From Fasciola hepatica (taxonomy: Eukaryota > Platyhelminthes > Trematoda > Plagiorchiida > Fasciolidae), in assembly GCA_948099385.1 (NCBI GenBank), contig CANUEZ040000104.1:1393501-1457500 (forward strand): a stretch of 64,000 bases of DNA. Direction: 5' to 3'. The notes under the pieces are model-generated. The model saw only the letters and a program-made list of their open reading frames with translations, had not been told where the DNA came from and searched no databases. Positions 28,618 to 41,084 of the stretch are shown here, piece after piece. Every line of letters starts with the position of its first letter. Positions within the stretch are counted from its first letter, which is position 1. A program made the position numbers and the translations under genes.

Positions 28618-31600
28618 ATACATCATCATCATCATCATCGTACTGCGTTTAACTGTAGGACAAGCCCCACTGACCACTGCCTTTCTCACCATGTTGCACG
28701 TTGAATTAGAAAGTATGAATATACAAGATGGACAGGGAATGGACCTACACGGGTGGGAAAAGAAAAGAATGCCCTAATAGCCAACACACGGAATACAGTC
28801 TAACTGTACAAACGCACATCGATCAGTCATTCTGATTCGATAGAAAGTGACAACACGATCGCCACTGCTCACGGTTCGCTGCCATATCCTTCAGTGTCTC
28901 CAACCAACTGGTAGACGGATCTTTTGGACCCCAACCACGAAGACGTGAAGCACCTACTTTTCCTAAGTTTGCTGTACATTTTCTCATTCCTCGCTGCCAC
29001 GTCATCTGTTGACCTCCACGTGGTTTTTTCCACTCCTGAGGAGGAACGGAGAATAGGACACGGTACGGTAGACGTGTTTTTGCCATACGAAACACGTGCC
29101 CCAACTAACGAAGTCTACTGAGTTGGATACGCTATGACAGAACGTTCTCCGAATTAATACCCAATACTCGATTTCTGACCTCAAGACGACGAATATCTTC
29201 CACACGGAGACTCCAAGTCTCGCAACCATACAACAAAACTGAACGCACTGCGGCACAGTACACACGACCTTTCAACTTCAGTGAAATGTCAGCTCGGCGC
29301 CACAAGTGCTTCAGTCCACTGTACGTCGCTCGAGCCTTGGATATCCGCGTACTCACCTCCACTGCTGTGCTCCCATCCGTCGCCACGCTGCTGCCGAGGT
29401 AGGTCAAGTGGTCGACAACTGACAGCACCTCCCCATCGAGCATCAAGCTCGGAATCGTTGACGTCCAGTCTTGTAACATCACCTTACACTTTGAAGGTGC
29501 AAAGTGCATGCCCAATGGAGCTACAGCTCTTGAGAGTCTATCTAGTGCATCTTGAGCATGTTCCGTGGATTCGAACAAACAGACAACGTCGTCCGCGAAA
29601 TCTAGGTCACATAGTTTTCCACCATTTCCTAGTTCGACCCCCACATCCTGGAGATCTCCCAAGGCATTCTCCATTATTTCACCGTAAACTCTAACGCGGC
29701 CGAAGGTATGAGAATAAAATGATCTCAGTAGATTCACGAACTTCTGGGGCATACCTTTTCGATGAAGAGTACTGAAAAGCGCTGCTCGATCAACTGAGTC
29801 GAAAGCGCCTTTTAAGTCTAAAAAAATCATTATTGTCGGTCGGCGATGCGTGTGACGCGTTTCAAGTAGTCGGCAAGGAGTAAAAATCTGGTCAATGCAT
29901 CCTCGACCTGAGCGGAATCCAGCCTGCTGTTCGCGGGAATTCCTCTCGCGAGCCGATGTAAGACGGTGCAATAGAATCGATACTAGTACCTTGGTGACTA
30001 TCGGAATTAAGCTAATCCCACAATGGTTACCACAGTCATAGCGTATTCCGTTCTTGAAGATGGGAACAATCAACGACTCACTCCATATTAACGGAATACG
30101 CTCCTCGTTCCAAATGTCACGGAGCAAGACGGTAAGGGATTTTATCAAAGCATCTCCACCCAGTTTGAAAAGAACTGGGGGAAGTTCGTCGGGACCTGCT
30201 GCTTTCCCTCGCTTTAGTGATCGAATGCATGACTCTACTTCCACTTCCGATGGGGGCTCAAGTGATACCACCCAAGGAGTAGCAGTTGTTGACACAGCAG
30301 TAGCGACACTAGCATACAGCCAGCTAAACTATTCCTTGAAGTATTCGGCTAAACGGTCATGCCTTTGCTGTTTGTTATGGATGGGTTCTCAATTTCTATC
30401 GCAAATCGTTTCACTGACCTGGGTGAGCCGCCCACCGGTGTCACGAATAAGTGTGAACAGTCTTTGACTGTTACCTGAAGCAGCTGCTATTTCCATTTCT
30501 TCGGCTACCTTGACCCACCAATTTTCGCGATCATTCCTAAGGCTTTTTATAACTTGCCTTTGTAGATTTCTCCGCATCTTATTCATCTCCTTAAAGTTTG
30601 AGAGCTGACGCTTTTGCCCCATTATACTCAGCGACTCTTGCAAGATCCAGTATCTTTGATGGACAACGGATCTAGGACCACAGGTGAAATCTGCTGCAAC
30701 ATGCATCGCCTGTTTGATATGAGCCTAATGTTCATCTACATTACTGTTCGTCGTAGATCCTAGCTCATGTGCTAACTTCTGCTCATAACGGGTGCGTATT
30801 TCTAGATCACATACGTTGCACAGCTAACCGGGTTTGCGGTTTGCGACGATGACCATGGAGCTGGAGAGATAATCCCATTAAAACTAATTCATGGTCCGAC
30901 TCTACGTACGTGGACCAGTATGATCTGCAGTTCTGAACAGAACTGCGCCCCCGGTAGCTTACGGCGATATGATCAATCTGGCTCAGAGTACCTGTAGAGT
31001 TAAAGCGCCATGTCGCTGTGCGACGCGAGCTGTGACGGAAATTTGTGCTAGACAAGAACAATCGATTGTCTGCACAAAACTGGAGAAGCCTATCCCCGTT
31101 ATCTGTACGCTCAGCGGGTAAAGCACAACGCCCACCTAAACAGGCCTCTGACACACTAAGTTTGCCAACTTGTGCACTGAAGTTACCAGCTAGCACTTCA
31201 TTGTCAGAACCTTTTCTGCTGCGAACGAGAGTGGCGAGGGCATCATAGAACTCATCCTTCTGCAAGTCTGAGCTGCAGTCCGTTGGGGCGTACGCCGAGA
31301 TCACAATCAAATTGCGCTTAACACAACTATCCTTTCGAACGCCGACTGGCCCCTGGAGTCTCACAGCACATAAACGACTGTTAACAGGAATCCAGTCTAA
31401 AAGGGCAGCCTCAGCCTTGTCAGTCAAGACAATTCCTACACCACGTTGACCCACAGCTCTAGCTGTTTCGTCTCCTGAGGTGCGCAGTAAATACCTTGAT
31501 GAGATACCAGGAGCAGTTAGTTGAATTACACTGCTCGAATCCTGTATACGCGTTTCATTTAATCAGCAGACATCAATCTTCAGAGAATCTGTTGTGAGCG

Positions 31601-31959
31601 CTAGGCACGTTTGCTGACCGGACTGCATGAGTGTACGCACGTTGAAGGAGCCGAGATTAAGAGGCTGACGAGGTTTGAGAAAATGTGGGTTACCAGACAG
31701 AGGATTATCTCCGATACTATTTGACAGTGAATCGTTGCGAGTATCGACCGTGTTATCAGTGGGAGCATTATGGGTGGATAGATGGGGCAAAGAGGGGTGG
31801 TTTGGGACAGAGGACAAAGGTTGAATGAAAGAGAAGGAACTCTGAGCAATAGCCCACTTATCACTATCCACTACGCTCGATGCAATAGGCAGCGCGGTCC
31901 TGATTATCCTGCGCGACGACCGATGCAGTATGGAATTCTTTGTATTGGTGCAGTTCATG
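28618..31959 (-). mobile_element. RTE-A copy 2, 5'-truncated, inverted relative to copy 1
   Basis: On the - strand it runs from CATGAACTGCAC (31,959, equal to position 23,553 of copy 1) to a (GAT)n-type tail at 28,621-28,639. The 5' UTR is missing, a usual outcome of incomplete reverse transcription. TGATG flanks both sides (28,613-28,617 and 31,958-31,962, the latter overlapping the element edge), a plausible 5-base target-site duplication. The interrupted RTE-B 3' UTR resumes at 31,958. Confidence 0.88.
28830..31958 (-). pseudogene. RTE-A copy 2 ORF2, inactivated
   Basis: The coding region is collinear with copy 1 but broken by frameshifts, stops and two clean in-frame deletions. One, at about 29,685, removes roughly 29 residues of the RT domain including the VRQGCPLSP box (the frame passes from RVRVYGE directly to IMENA). 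The other, at about 29,178, removes roughly 22 residues of the C-terminal tail. The endonuclease GDFNA motif is altered to GNFSA near 31,190, losing a catalytic Asp. DFADDVVCLF near 29,607 is retained. Confidence 0.88.
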
Positions 31960-32030
31960 ATGCTGGGAGGTAGCAGTCGAAATCAAAACTCGGAATTGCG
32001 AGAATATCGTTGGAATTAACTGAACTGAAC

Positions 32031-33899
32031 TTTTTCACTCCAGTGACGACAGCTGAATGCTTAAGGACATAGTTTCGGAGTTGGGGTGTACTTACTGGGG
32101 TGATAGTATGCGCATACGGTACAGATGGATTGTTGAAAACCAATGGTCGCCCGGAAAAGGTATACTGTAGTGTGTATTTTGTTACTCCGGTGTTATCTTA
32201 CAACATCATGTATACCAACGAAAAAGCCTGCATAGTTTGTTCTTCAGTGTCTCTGTTACCTATCGGGTTGGCGATGACTTTGAACTAGAAGAAAGCACTA
32301 CTGTAATCTTTTGCGTTACGGTCCAGAGGGGCTGGATATCCGAATATGGGAGATTCTATTCCCACTTTTTGAACTGTTCTCTTCGTTGGTGGTGTACTTT
32401 GGTGATCGGTTTTGTTAAGCTTTTTTGTGAACTATTGAGCCTGGATGAGACCCACTGATTATTGTTCCGCAATAAAAGCTTTTCCCCTCACCTCGAATAG
32501 TTTTGCAGTGATTACCAGCGAACCCCATTGTATATTTTCATTTCTAAATCAATAACTTCTGTGTTCATACAGTATTGCTTCCCACTGCGTCTAGTTTTCT
32601 TTGGTTACATTTTGTTCCGTGTATCTTGGGTTCGTCTTAACTACCCTTCCAGTCGCCTTTTGATTGAAACTCGTCCATAGTGAATTGTTTTTCTCTCTCC
32701 AGGTTGATACTTCTTTTCTCCTTTCCTCCATTTGTTTGTAGGCCTTTTTCACAGAAGCCTTTGCTTTTTCGTTCGACTGACTGTACGGACTCTAGCCGGT
32801 GTATGAACCGATTAGTGTCTAGAAGCCGTTTGAACCACAGCTTCATTTACTGCGTACCATTATCCGAAGTGAAATATTCAGAAATTTCATGTCTCGCCTG
32901 AGTTCGTTAATGACCAACCGTGCCATTGCATTCGGTGGCAGATCGACTTTGAAGTAAACAAATAATTTTCCGTCTGCTTTAAACCGACTCACTAACTCTA
33001 CTGAGAAAACTGTTCCGCCATCGAATTTAATTCGTTTTATTATACAAAAAGCAAACCGTTTATATAGGATAGTAGGTGACCGCAGTCAAAAATATGGCAC
33101 AAAGCGCCTTGGTCCAGAGCCTGGTAAAAGGCTCTTTTGGTTACGTCCTTGATTGGCTGATTTTCGTTCCCTCTGGTTGAAACAGCTCTTGGTCGCCGAT
33201 AGGTTGGTTTTCGCAGCGTTCGGTTTAAATAACGTTCGGCCGCCGTTTTGGTTCGGTGAGACTGACTGTTGGTGGCTGGTTGGATGATTTCGTTCCGTTT
33301 CGTCACGAACTAATTAGGCCATCGACCTGCTCCGTTGACCTGAGCTTTGCCAGCGATTTTTGGGCATACAATGACGAGCTGTTTGCCAACTTGACTAGGC
33401 CGTCTATTGATGCGTCAACCAATACCCGTCACACCATGCACAAATTAGGCAGTGGCAGCCTGATGCAGTTCTTTTCCTATTTATTAAACCATGCTGGGCT
33501 TTTTTCTTTATCGAACTCCACCTGACCGGCATATGGGATAACTGAATACATGTCAGTTTGATCCGTTATGCTAGACCAAAACTGGAGTTAGGATTCGGAG
33601 TTCGTCGATGCAAATGTTCACACGAGGAGGCTCAAGATGAATCTTTGAATTGAACCCATAGTCAAATAGTGTGCGATTTTGAATATCGCTCCATCGAGAG
33701 GTCAGCAATTTGTGACGAAAATTTAGAAATGAAGTTACTTCCTGTTTCCTATCGGTCCAAGTTTCTAGAGGTGACTGACAAATTGTATCCTCGGTGTGAC
33801 ATTGAATCCCGGAAAGCCGTTCTAGTGATAATGCTACCTGTCGTACTAGATTAGTCGTTTCAAATAACCGTTGGTCTTTGTGGATTTCCGCCAATCATT
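32031..33899. other. Non-coding stretch
   Basis: I see no supported gene. Open frames near 32,640-32,900, 33,040-33,525 and 33,571-33,894 occur on both strands over the same DNA and lack recognisable motifs. 32,780-32,800 (CTGACTGTACGG) recurs near 34,809, so short dispersed repeat fragments are likely. Confidence 0.4.
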
Positions 33900-34506
33900 C
33901 ATTTGAAAGAGTTTCTTGGGACGCAGAAACGTGGCCGTCTGGGGTAGAATATGGGCTAAGACTGCCGGTGTTTGAACATCGATGTCTCCGTAGTATGACT
34001 CAAATATTGTGGGAACATTGTATCAACAATGCTGAAGTTAGGCGTAGGGTGTTGGAAATCAGAAGCCATTCATTGGAAGAAGCACTAAGTTTAAGCAATG
34101 GGGTATGTATTACGCATACTCATCCATAGGCTTCCCTAGCGTACGTTGTTCTCCGAGAGGATAGTGTTTGGAATGTCGGTCGAAGTAGTCAGTTCATGAC
34201 ATGGGGAAAAATAGGAAAACCCCAACCAATGAACTTGGCCGCGTGGGGCGTGTTAGACTTCCCGGTTGGAATCCCCGAGACCCGCCTAGCAGAAGAGTAG
34301 ATACATTAATCGATATGACCAGGTGTCACCACCAGTGGCGTGGTTCGGGCTGTTTTTCTCGGCTTTGTAGTTTCTGCCTACTACTTTGTTTTCAACTTTT
34401 TTCTCTCTATGCCTCTGTTTATTCTCCTCCCAACTGGGCGGTGCTGGGAGGTAACAACCAAAACCAGAGCACAGAAGTGTGAGGTCGATGGTTGGATGAA
34501 CTGAAT
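33900..34506 (+). mobile_element. RTE-B 3' end, 5'-truncated
   Basis: It starts in the C-terminal tail of the RTE-B protein (RLPVFEHRCLRSMTQILWEHC near 33,960, with NNAEVRRRVLEIRS following). It then runs through the degenerate LRWLGHV region and NELGRVGRVRLPGW near 34,230, and the 3' UTR ending GGTAACAACCAAAACCAGAG and GTCGATGGTTGGATGAACTG at 34,450-34,502. It matches 11,480-12,063. Confidence 0.8.
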
Positions 34507-35879
34507 AATTACTGTAGATTTGCACGGTTGCCTATAACAATCGTTTTTGAAAAATCATTGAATAATTTCAAGCCAGGAGTCAAACATGACCAACGGGAAA
34601 GCCTGAATGGGGTGACAGATATGCGGAGGAGGCGTGGTATCCGTGAAGTTGGTGATAAATGCATTTCCACAAAGTATTTTGTTTTCACTTTATTGCGAAT
34701 AATTTTTGCCCTCACCTGTTTAGGATCGAAAGTACAATGAGGTGGCATTTTTTCGTAGTTAGGATCTAGTCAGTTGACTCAGTGACGTTTGCATTTCCAC
34801 TTCGCCTGACTGTACGGTTTAGCTCTGTGCACTGTTTTTCGTTCAGTCCCAACAAGACCTATCTAGTGAGCAGTACTATTGATGTTACATCACTGTCCGG
34901 CGACAAAATCGCCCGTTATTGCAAGATGTAACTGTTGTAGACGTGGGTCAACTAAAATGCTCTTCAAAATGCTGGGCTCAGGGATTCGTAAATGACTTGT
35001 AGCTTTCGTCCTTGCCATGCTTTCTTCTACCTTATTTTCATGAACAAGTATTCCTGATCAAACGGAAAAAGTTGCATCTGTTTCCCGTCAGCTGTTTTTC
35101 AGGTTCGAATTCCCTTGTTGTTTAAAGAATTTTGGTGCAACGTCATGATCGTTATCTGAAAGAATATATTTGCGGGCAACTGCAAGTACAACAGAGAACG
35201 CAGATATCCGACGCCTCTGGATGCGCCTAATAACGATGTTTCGCGTTTGTGCTTGTGTGGCACTGTCAGCCATGAAAAAGAGGTCCCCAGTAGTATCCCG
35301 TGTTGTTTTGATTATCTGATTAGGTCAATAATTGCGAGGACGATTCTGCTTGGGATGAAGACAGACAAATGCTTTTCGGTAGCAACCATGTTAGACAGTT
35401 CAAATTATCATGAACGCGTTTCGAGCACTCAATGAAGAGTGTATTTTCAGTATACATATGAATCGGTGACTTGTAGGCATATACGGAAATTTCGCTGAGT
35501 CGTAGGCAAACCGACTTGGAACAAGATGAGCGATCGCCCTGGATTGATAGGCAGTACTGGTAATGTGGTCCATCCGAGGTCAACATTAAGATGAAGCAGT
35601 ATGGGGCCATGAGAGATGATGCTGTTTTTTACTAAAAATTTGTTCTGTCCAAGGGTTGACTACATCTTACGGGAAAAGTTTATGATCCCATTGATTTTTG
35701 CTTTTTGGTGCACTTATAACCACCCCGAGAATTCCATTTCTGATCATGAGCAAAGGGATCCCATTGTATAACAAGATATCAACTTGTAGTAGGTAATTTT
35801 TATTGAACCGATAATATGGGTAGAAATAAAGAAATCAATCGTGACAAAAATATCCAACCATAGAACGCAAGGGTCATCC

Positions 35880-36060
35880 AATTGACCTTGAAATTTCGTG
35901 TTGCGACTATTCTCTAGGAGGATCTCAACGACCGTTCTCGGCATGCCTTTCACAAGAGAGTGGATCATATCTTGACTTCTGGGCGGATCTGTAACGAATG
36001 GATACTGTACAGCTGTCAAATAAGAGGCAGAACTCGAGACACGTGAAGTTGATGACCGTC
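35880..36060 (-). repeat. Unknown dispersed repeat with QDMIHSLVKG-like translation
   Basis: On the - strand the DNA reads GTCAAGATATGATCCACTCT followed by TTGTGAAAGGCATGCC (35,980 downward). It aligns with GTCAAGACATGATCCAGTAT followed by CTCGTGAAAGG at 41,103 (+). A third relative at 38,180-38,120 (-) reads DLIQSLVEGIPR, and a poorer one lies at 64,000-63,945 (-). Substitutions partly conserve the peptide, as expected of an old element gene. I do not recognise the family. Confidence 0.45.
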
Positions 36061-37904
36061 TCTCGCCGCTCATTATCACAAGTGGTTAATGGTACACTTT
36101 CTGACCAGTCTCGAAAGGCACTAGAAAGCTGTTTCGAGTAACACATGGATTACACTGACGATAATCTTGTTAGGCCCCTAATGTAAAATTCTTCTTCCAA
36201 TACATCATCGGTCGTTCTGTCAGCTACCACTGATGTTCGCGTTGAGAGAGACATCTTTTATGCGGTCAATAAAATCGTTCTTCAGAGTCACGTGGAACGG
36301 AAATTATATCGAAAGTTAGGTCTTGTAGGCTGGTATCGAAGGAGACCAATTAGGGTTCATTACAGTGTTCCGGCGAACGAGATCGAAATGTACACTATGC
36401 AGATTACTTTTGAAAGAATTTCTTCTCACACATGGGTATTTGCTGTAGAGAAAACTGTAAGGCGCGTAGCATTTTGGAACGCGTTTACTTAAGATACTTT
36501 GGGGCTGGCACAGTTTCTCGTCCTGATGAGTCATTCGACAACAGTGGTCTTCAGAATCACAAGTGTTCAGTCACACGATCAACCCGAATGATGACCCAGG
36601 CAAATTTCCAATCGAATAAGTCTCATTCATTGACAATTAACAGTGTGTTGAGTTGGTAAATGAGAAAATAACAGGGACACGTTATTACTGAAGGATAAAA
36701 CTGCCATCAGATTTCTGCAGTAAGGTGAACAAAGTTGATGAAATCGAGTTGGGTTTACCTCCTTGTTGGCCGTTATCGAAATTTTACCAATATATATATA
36801 TACTTTCAAAGTAAATCAGTACCATTATTAGGCATTTTAATTAGCATTCAATACAAAACCAACGAACGCATAACTTTAAATTATAAGCTTCAGATGCTGA
36901 GAATGATAACGCTGCAAACACAACTGTAGAAAGGTAGTTCAGACCATTCTGACTGCGTAAATAAGATTTTTTGGTGGCATGCGTAACTCGTGGGCGGTAA
37001 TAATTCCAGCCTGTGTTTTGCTATCAAACGGTGATATGCAATAAACACTAAAAGTATGTTTTATTTTGATTATCAGAAACCGTCAGTCATTTTCTCCTGC
37101 GGAGTCGTCAGGCTGGGAAACACGGAAACAAGCCAGTTATCCTAGTTAATTGTTCATCTTGATCGCTGCATATTGTAATCAACATGAGTACGGTTTATAG
37201 AATTGCATGTTCCCAACCGATCACGCTTAAGGCTCGTGTGTTTACCCACACATGTCGGAACGTATCCAGGTGCGCCTCAATGAAGGAGTTTAATTGGTTG
37301 TGCTGGGTAATTTAATTCATTACGTGAGTATTGACCTTGAGATACACGCTTCTCTCGTCTTGTGACCACGACTAGACTGCATTGCCGTGCAGTTGAGGTG
37401 TTCCGTTTACCCTGTTGTGCATCGGTATGTGACTGCGCATGCCCAGACTTACTTGTCCTCCGGAATAACTTGGAATTAGGATATCGATTGTCTCAGTTTA
37501 AATGTGTCTCTTAACGCAACTCAGTATCAGGCTAGTCTGAACTGCGGTTAGCGATAGGGCTAGACATTTTAGTGACAATTCATCGACTGCCGAGGTGACA
37601 CAATCATGAGAACAAACAAAAAATAATAATAAATAAATGCGAATCGACTGGTTTAACGAGCAACTTAAACAAATACTTCGGAAATGCACCAAGTATCATA
37701 TAGTTTCCAAATCGGCATCGCTATAATTAGTCAAAAAACTATGATAAAATTCCTCGGTGGAAGATACGATTCACTAGCAATATACTTCTAACTGTATGGA
37801 GGTCTGTTACTCAACAATCACTCGGTGAGCAATAATTTGATTCAATTTCCTGAACTATGCTACTCATCGTTCTATAGTCTATACCCCGAGGCCAAAGTTC
37901 TCGT

Positions 37905-37922
37905 CCCCCCCCCCCCCCCCCC
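37905..37922. repeat. Poly-C run of 18 bases
   Basis: An uninterrupted C run in otherwise unremarkable DNA. Confidence 0.95.
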
Positions 37923-38689
37923 TTCAATTTTGACCTCTGAGGCACTCGTACATGCTCCAAAAATTCCACTTCAGATGAGAAAAGTAGAGTCCTATTCTAG
38001 ATCTGGATACTAATCTGCGGTCGCTAGTTGAACACAGGGGCAATACGAGCAAAAATAGACAAGTCAGTCGCATCAAATGCACGCGACCACGAAAATCACG
38101 TTACTATTGCTGTGTGTAGTTATCGATCCCTCGGTATGCCTTCCACAAGTGATTGGATCAAATCGTGAACAATATGACACTATTCGGGTTCCTATGCGTT
38201 GATGAGTTCAATTGAGAGTACAAAAATCGTTCTCATAATTTCGACAGGCCTTCGCCACTCGGACCGTACTTGGGGTAAGCGTTTCAAATCGAGCATACAC
38301 AATGCAATCTCACACCCGTACAATGGATTGAATGCAATAAGATCGAAAGAAAGGAAGGTTGCTCTCTGTTTCCTATTAGAAAAACCTCGTACCTTGCACT
38401 GAAACCCACGCACAGTAGTCCCACCCCCAGATTGCAACCACCTTAAATGCAATAACCCCCGTGCAAAAAACACTTTTACGGTACAGAATAACTTCCCCCT
38501 GGAAAACCACCCATCGTGTAATAAGCCCCGCTGAACCGAGCAAGAAGCTTTTTCGTTGGGATTCTACCCCCGAATGCGAAACATTTTTGAATCAAATAAT
38601 TTGAGACTTGGGTTTCCAAACTACGTTGTTTACGCGATTTTGTCGCGAAATACTATATCAACTTTCTGGCTTACTACCACACCTGACCT

Positions 38690-38850
38690 ATCGGGACCTT
38701 ATGTTGTTCTCCACTGCAATTCACAAGTTCTGGTTGCCGGCCGTTCCTAATGGTGCATTGGGCCTGTGAGTCTACAGAGTATTCCTCTTTTACTGCAATC
38801 ATGTACTAAGTTAGAATAACTAGGTTTGATGAGTTCTAATCTAGGACAGT
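38690..38850 (+). repeat. Diverged direct repeat, copy 1 (partner 39,355-39,535)
   Basis: Shared blocks are TCTCCACT-CAA-TCACA, TCTGGTTGCCGG, a CCTAATGGTGCA/CGAATAGTGTAA block and TTAGAATMACTA. The partner copy continues upstream into the repeat that is also at window positions 1-75. Confidence 0.5.
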
Positions 38851-39294
38851 CTGCAATAAGAAACATTATCGGGTCAATCACGTATGTTTGGGAATTTCGT
38901 TTTCCGAACCAAATTGGTTATGCCACTTTGTGTAGGTACATGGCTCGTTACCCTTTTTGGTACTCTGGATAACCAGGTACTAACTAGATCTCGAGAATGG
39001 CCCGAGGAACGGGCAACAAGTCAAAAGTTCTGACGGTTGCCAAAGAAACGGTGAAAGTCAATGGGATAGATGAAAGACGTTTTGTATTGGAACAAAGTCA
39101 ATCACGTTTACGTATTGGAGCGACATCGGACACGATACTAGCTAGAGGAGCTAAGATCCCACCGTCCACGAACAGAGCAGTCAAAAGTGTTTTTCAGTTG
39201 GCGGAAACTTGTTGTTCTTACAACAAGCAGACAAACAACAAACAGCCCTGTTGCAACGAAGAAACTGCCTACAGCTAAGTGCTGATCAGCCATG

Positions 39295-39535
39295 TTTATC
39301 CATGATAATTTTCGTTCACGAATTTATACTTTCAAACTCAGTCACCTCCAGGTCGCTACACCGCACCTGGGCCATTGGGGCAGGTCTCCACTACAAGTCA
39401 CAGGGTCTGGTTGCCGGTTATCCCGAATAGTGTAATGGATCTCTGTGGTGATGCGGTTTGACTCTTCTGCTGTAATTATGCATTAAAATAGGTTAGAATC
39501 ACTACCTCAGTTGGATTGCTAAGGTCTAATTACGC
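39295..39535 (+). repeat. Dispersed repeat linking 1-75 and 38,690-38,850
   Basis: The first 65 bases match the left edge of the window (TTCGTTCACGAATTTA, CTCCAGGTCGCTACA). The following 180 bases match 38,690-38,850. It therefore represents a longer copy of one repeat of unknown type. Confidence 0.5.
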
Positions 39536-39848
39536 TGACCGAGTCTTGTCCACATGGGTTAGTCAGTTATATTGGTAAACATTTTAGCTGACTTTAGGGT
39601 GTGAAGGTTTGCGTCTCAAGCCAAGACGTCACTATTTGTCCGCTCGTCGATGTGATCCAGATAATGGTGAAGTGAACAGCAATCCTGCTGTTAGCAAGCT
39701 GTTTTTGTATAAAATTTTGATGCATTTTGGGATATGATGTCAAGCCATCACGCGTTTTGCTCACGAATCAGAGCCAGTGGTTCCTAGGGTGAATAAGTCG
39801 GTACAAGTCAAGGTTATTCAATAGGATCCTTGTAGCTGCACTTGGATC

Positions 39849-40690
39849 ATGGATTCATCAAGTTGGAAGTTTGTATCCCTGAGTCAAAAGATGTGGATGG
39901 TCCAACTGAACAAATCCGGAGAAATTAATCGAAGATTGCAGAATCATTCGATGTTTGCCTCTGCAAGATATGGCACGTTTTACAGAAGAAGGACCTTATC
40001 AAACAACAATGGTGAAACCGCATACACTCACGATGAAAGATTGTTACTCCCCGAGCTCACAACTATCCTCATCTGGTAGATAAAATGTTTCAATGATTCA
40101 CCGAGGCCCATCGGAAAAATGTTCCAGTATCTGGTTAAATGCTGTAAAATAAGACAAAAAATAACCCGAGGAAATTGGATATGAAAGCCCACAGCCAACA
40201 ACGGCTGTCTCGTCGAATCCCAACGGCGTCCCAACATACGGTGAATAATTTTTCGCGGAAAATCCTTGGAAGTTTCTGCGCAGGTGGTGAACGACTGGTT
40301 ACAAAATATAGCAGAACTATGCACAGATTACAATTCGCTCAACATATCCACTATTGACGAAGCAAGTTTGTTATTTCAATGCATACGAAGCAGAAATCTT
40401 GGGCAAGTAGGTGAAAAATGTTCTGCCATAAATAAGTAGAAGACAGGTTGGCAATAATGTCTTGCTGTAGTGTATTCGGTGACAAAACCGAAACCCTAAT
40501 TGTTCGTAAAAGTTCCATTCAGGGGTGTTTCAAAATTCGATCCCTGAAACTGGAGTTGATTATGAAGACAACTGCGGGGCTTGGATAGTGAGAAGTATAT
40601 TTGAGGAATGACTGAGACGCTGAAACAGAATGCTGGCTGCCAAAGGCCGAAAAATTATTTTATTGTTGGGTAAGTGAAAAGCGCACGTGG
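39849..40690 (+). pseudogene. pogo/Tigger-like transposase relic (Tc1/mariner superfamily)
   Basis: An N-terminal helix-turn-helix-like stretch (WKFVSLSQK, MVQLNKSGEINRRL near 39,870) is followed by a degenerate CENP-B-type region ending FRGKSLEVSAQVVNDWLQNI near 40,248. The catalytic-domain motifs come next: TDYNSLNISTIDEASLLFQC near 40,328 (where Tigger proteins read NADETGLFFRC), GEKC near 40,408, and RLAIMSCCSVFGDKTETLIV near 40,448 followed by a KSS-type segment. The end of the domain is recognisable as AAKGRKIILLL near 40,636. Stops and frameshifts show it is dead. I did not find terminal inverted repeats. Confidence 0.75.
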
Positions 40691-41084
40691 AACTGTGTTT
40701 GAGCCATATTATTATTATCCTCCTTGTAGTATCTAATCTGAATAGGAATATGATATAGCTCGATCTAAGAGAAGTTGCAACTTCGCGAAAGCTATTCTGA
40801 ATTTTTGCGAAAAAACTGAAGTTTCGAGGAAGTTATTCAACTCTTGTGCGAAGCATCTATAGCGTAGATGTCACATAGACTCAATGAACCCCTCTCGGTA
40901 GTAAAATACGATACCGCCAGGTATTAAATGGTCTTAATTTGTAGAATGATTGAAAGGGGCAAAAAGTCTATTTATATCAAACAGTGTGCCAAAAATGATA
41001 CTACTTTTAGGGTTACTTCCTCTTGACCACCGCCTCCCTGAATGCAATACCTCTCTGAGCGACCCATGCTAGTGCTTACTGAGT

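Larger units (their letters stand above)
23040..32030 (+). mobile_element. Nested block: one RTE-B copy interrupted by two RTE-A copies
   Basis: Three pieces of one RTE-B element lie in order. 23,040-23,223 encodes the linker (SSTSVALLDAHRSVPLGA, VRRQLTRSLKRGRER). 27,054-28,617 continues it (CAAKCREMEKVVCIGNTLNL, then RT motifs). 31,958-32,030 carries the last 70 bases of the family 3' UTR (TGCTGGGAGGTAGCAG, ending GAACTGAAC). The gaps are filled exactly by an RTE-A copy on the + strand and an RTE-A copy on the - strand. The RTE-B host is 5'-truncated and itself decayed. Confidence 0.85.
34507..39848. other. Non-coding stretch with scattered repeat fragments
   Basis: No gene is recognised. 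35,880-36,060 and 38,120-38,230 (both -) carry a repeat unit shared with 41,085-41,200 (+). A run of 18 C lies at 37,905-37,922. 38,690-38,850 and 39,355-39,535 are diverged direct copies of one repeat. The ATG-started open frame at 38,997-39,278 (lysine-rich, MARGTGNKSKVLTVAKET) is unassigned. Confidence 0.4.

Noticed and set aside
27029..28640. CRISPR-like or tandem-repeat array from the GAT/ATC tracts
   Set aside because: The tracts are simple-sequence 3' tails of two retroelements, with no spacers.
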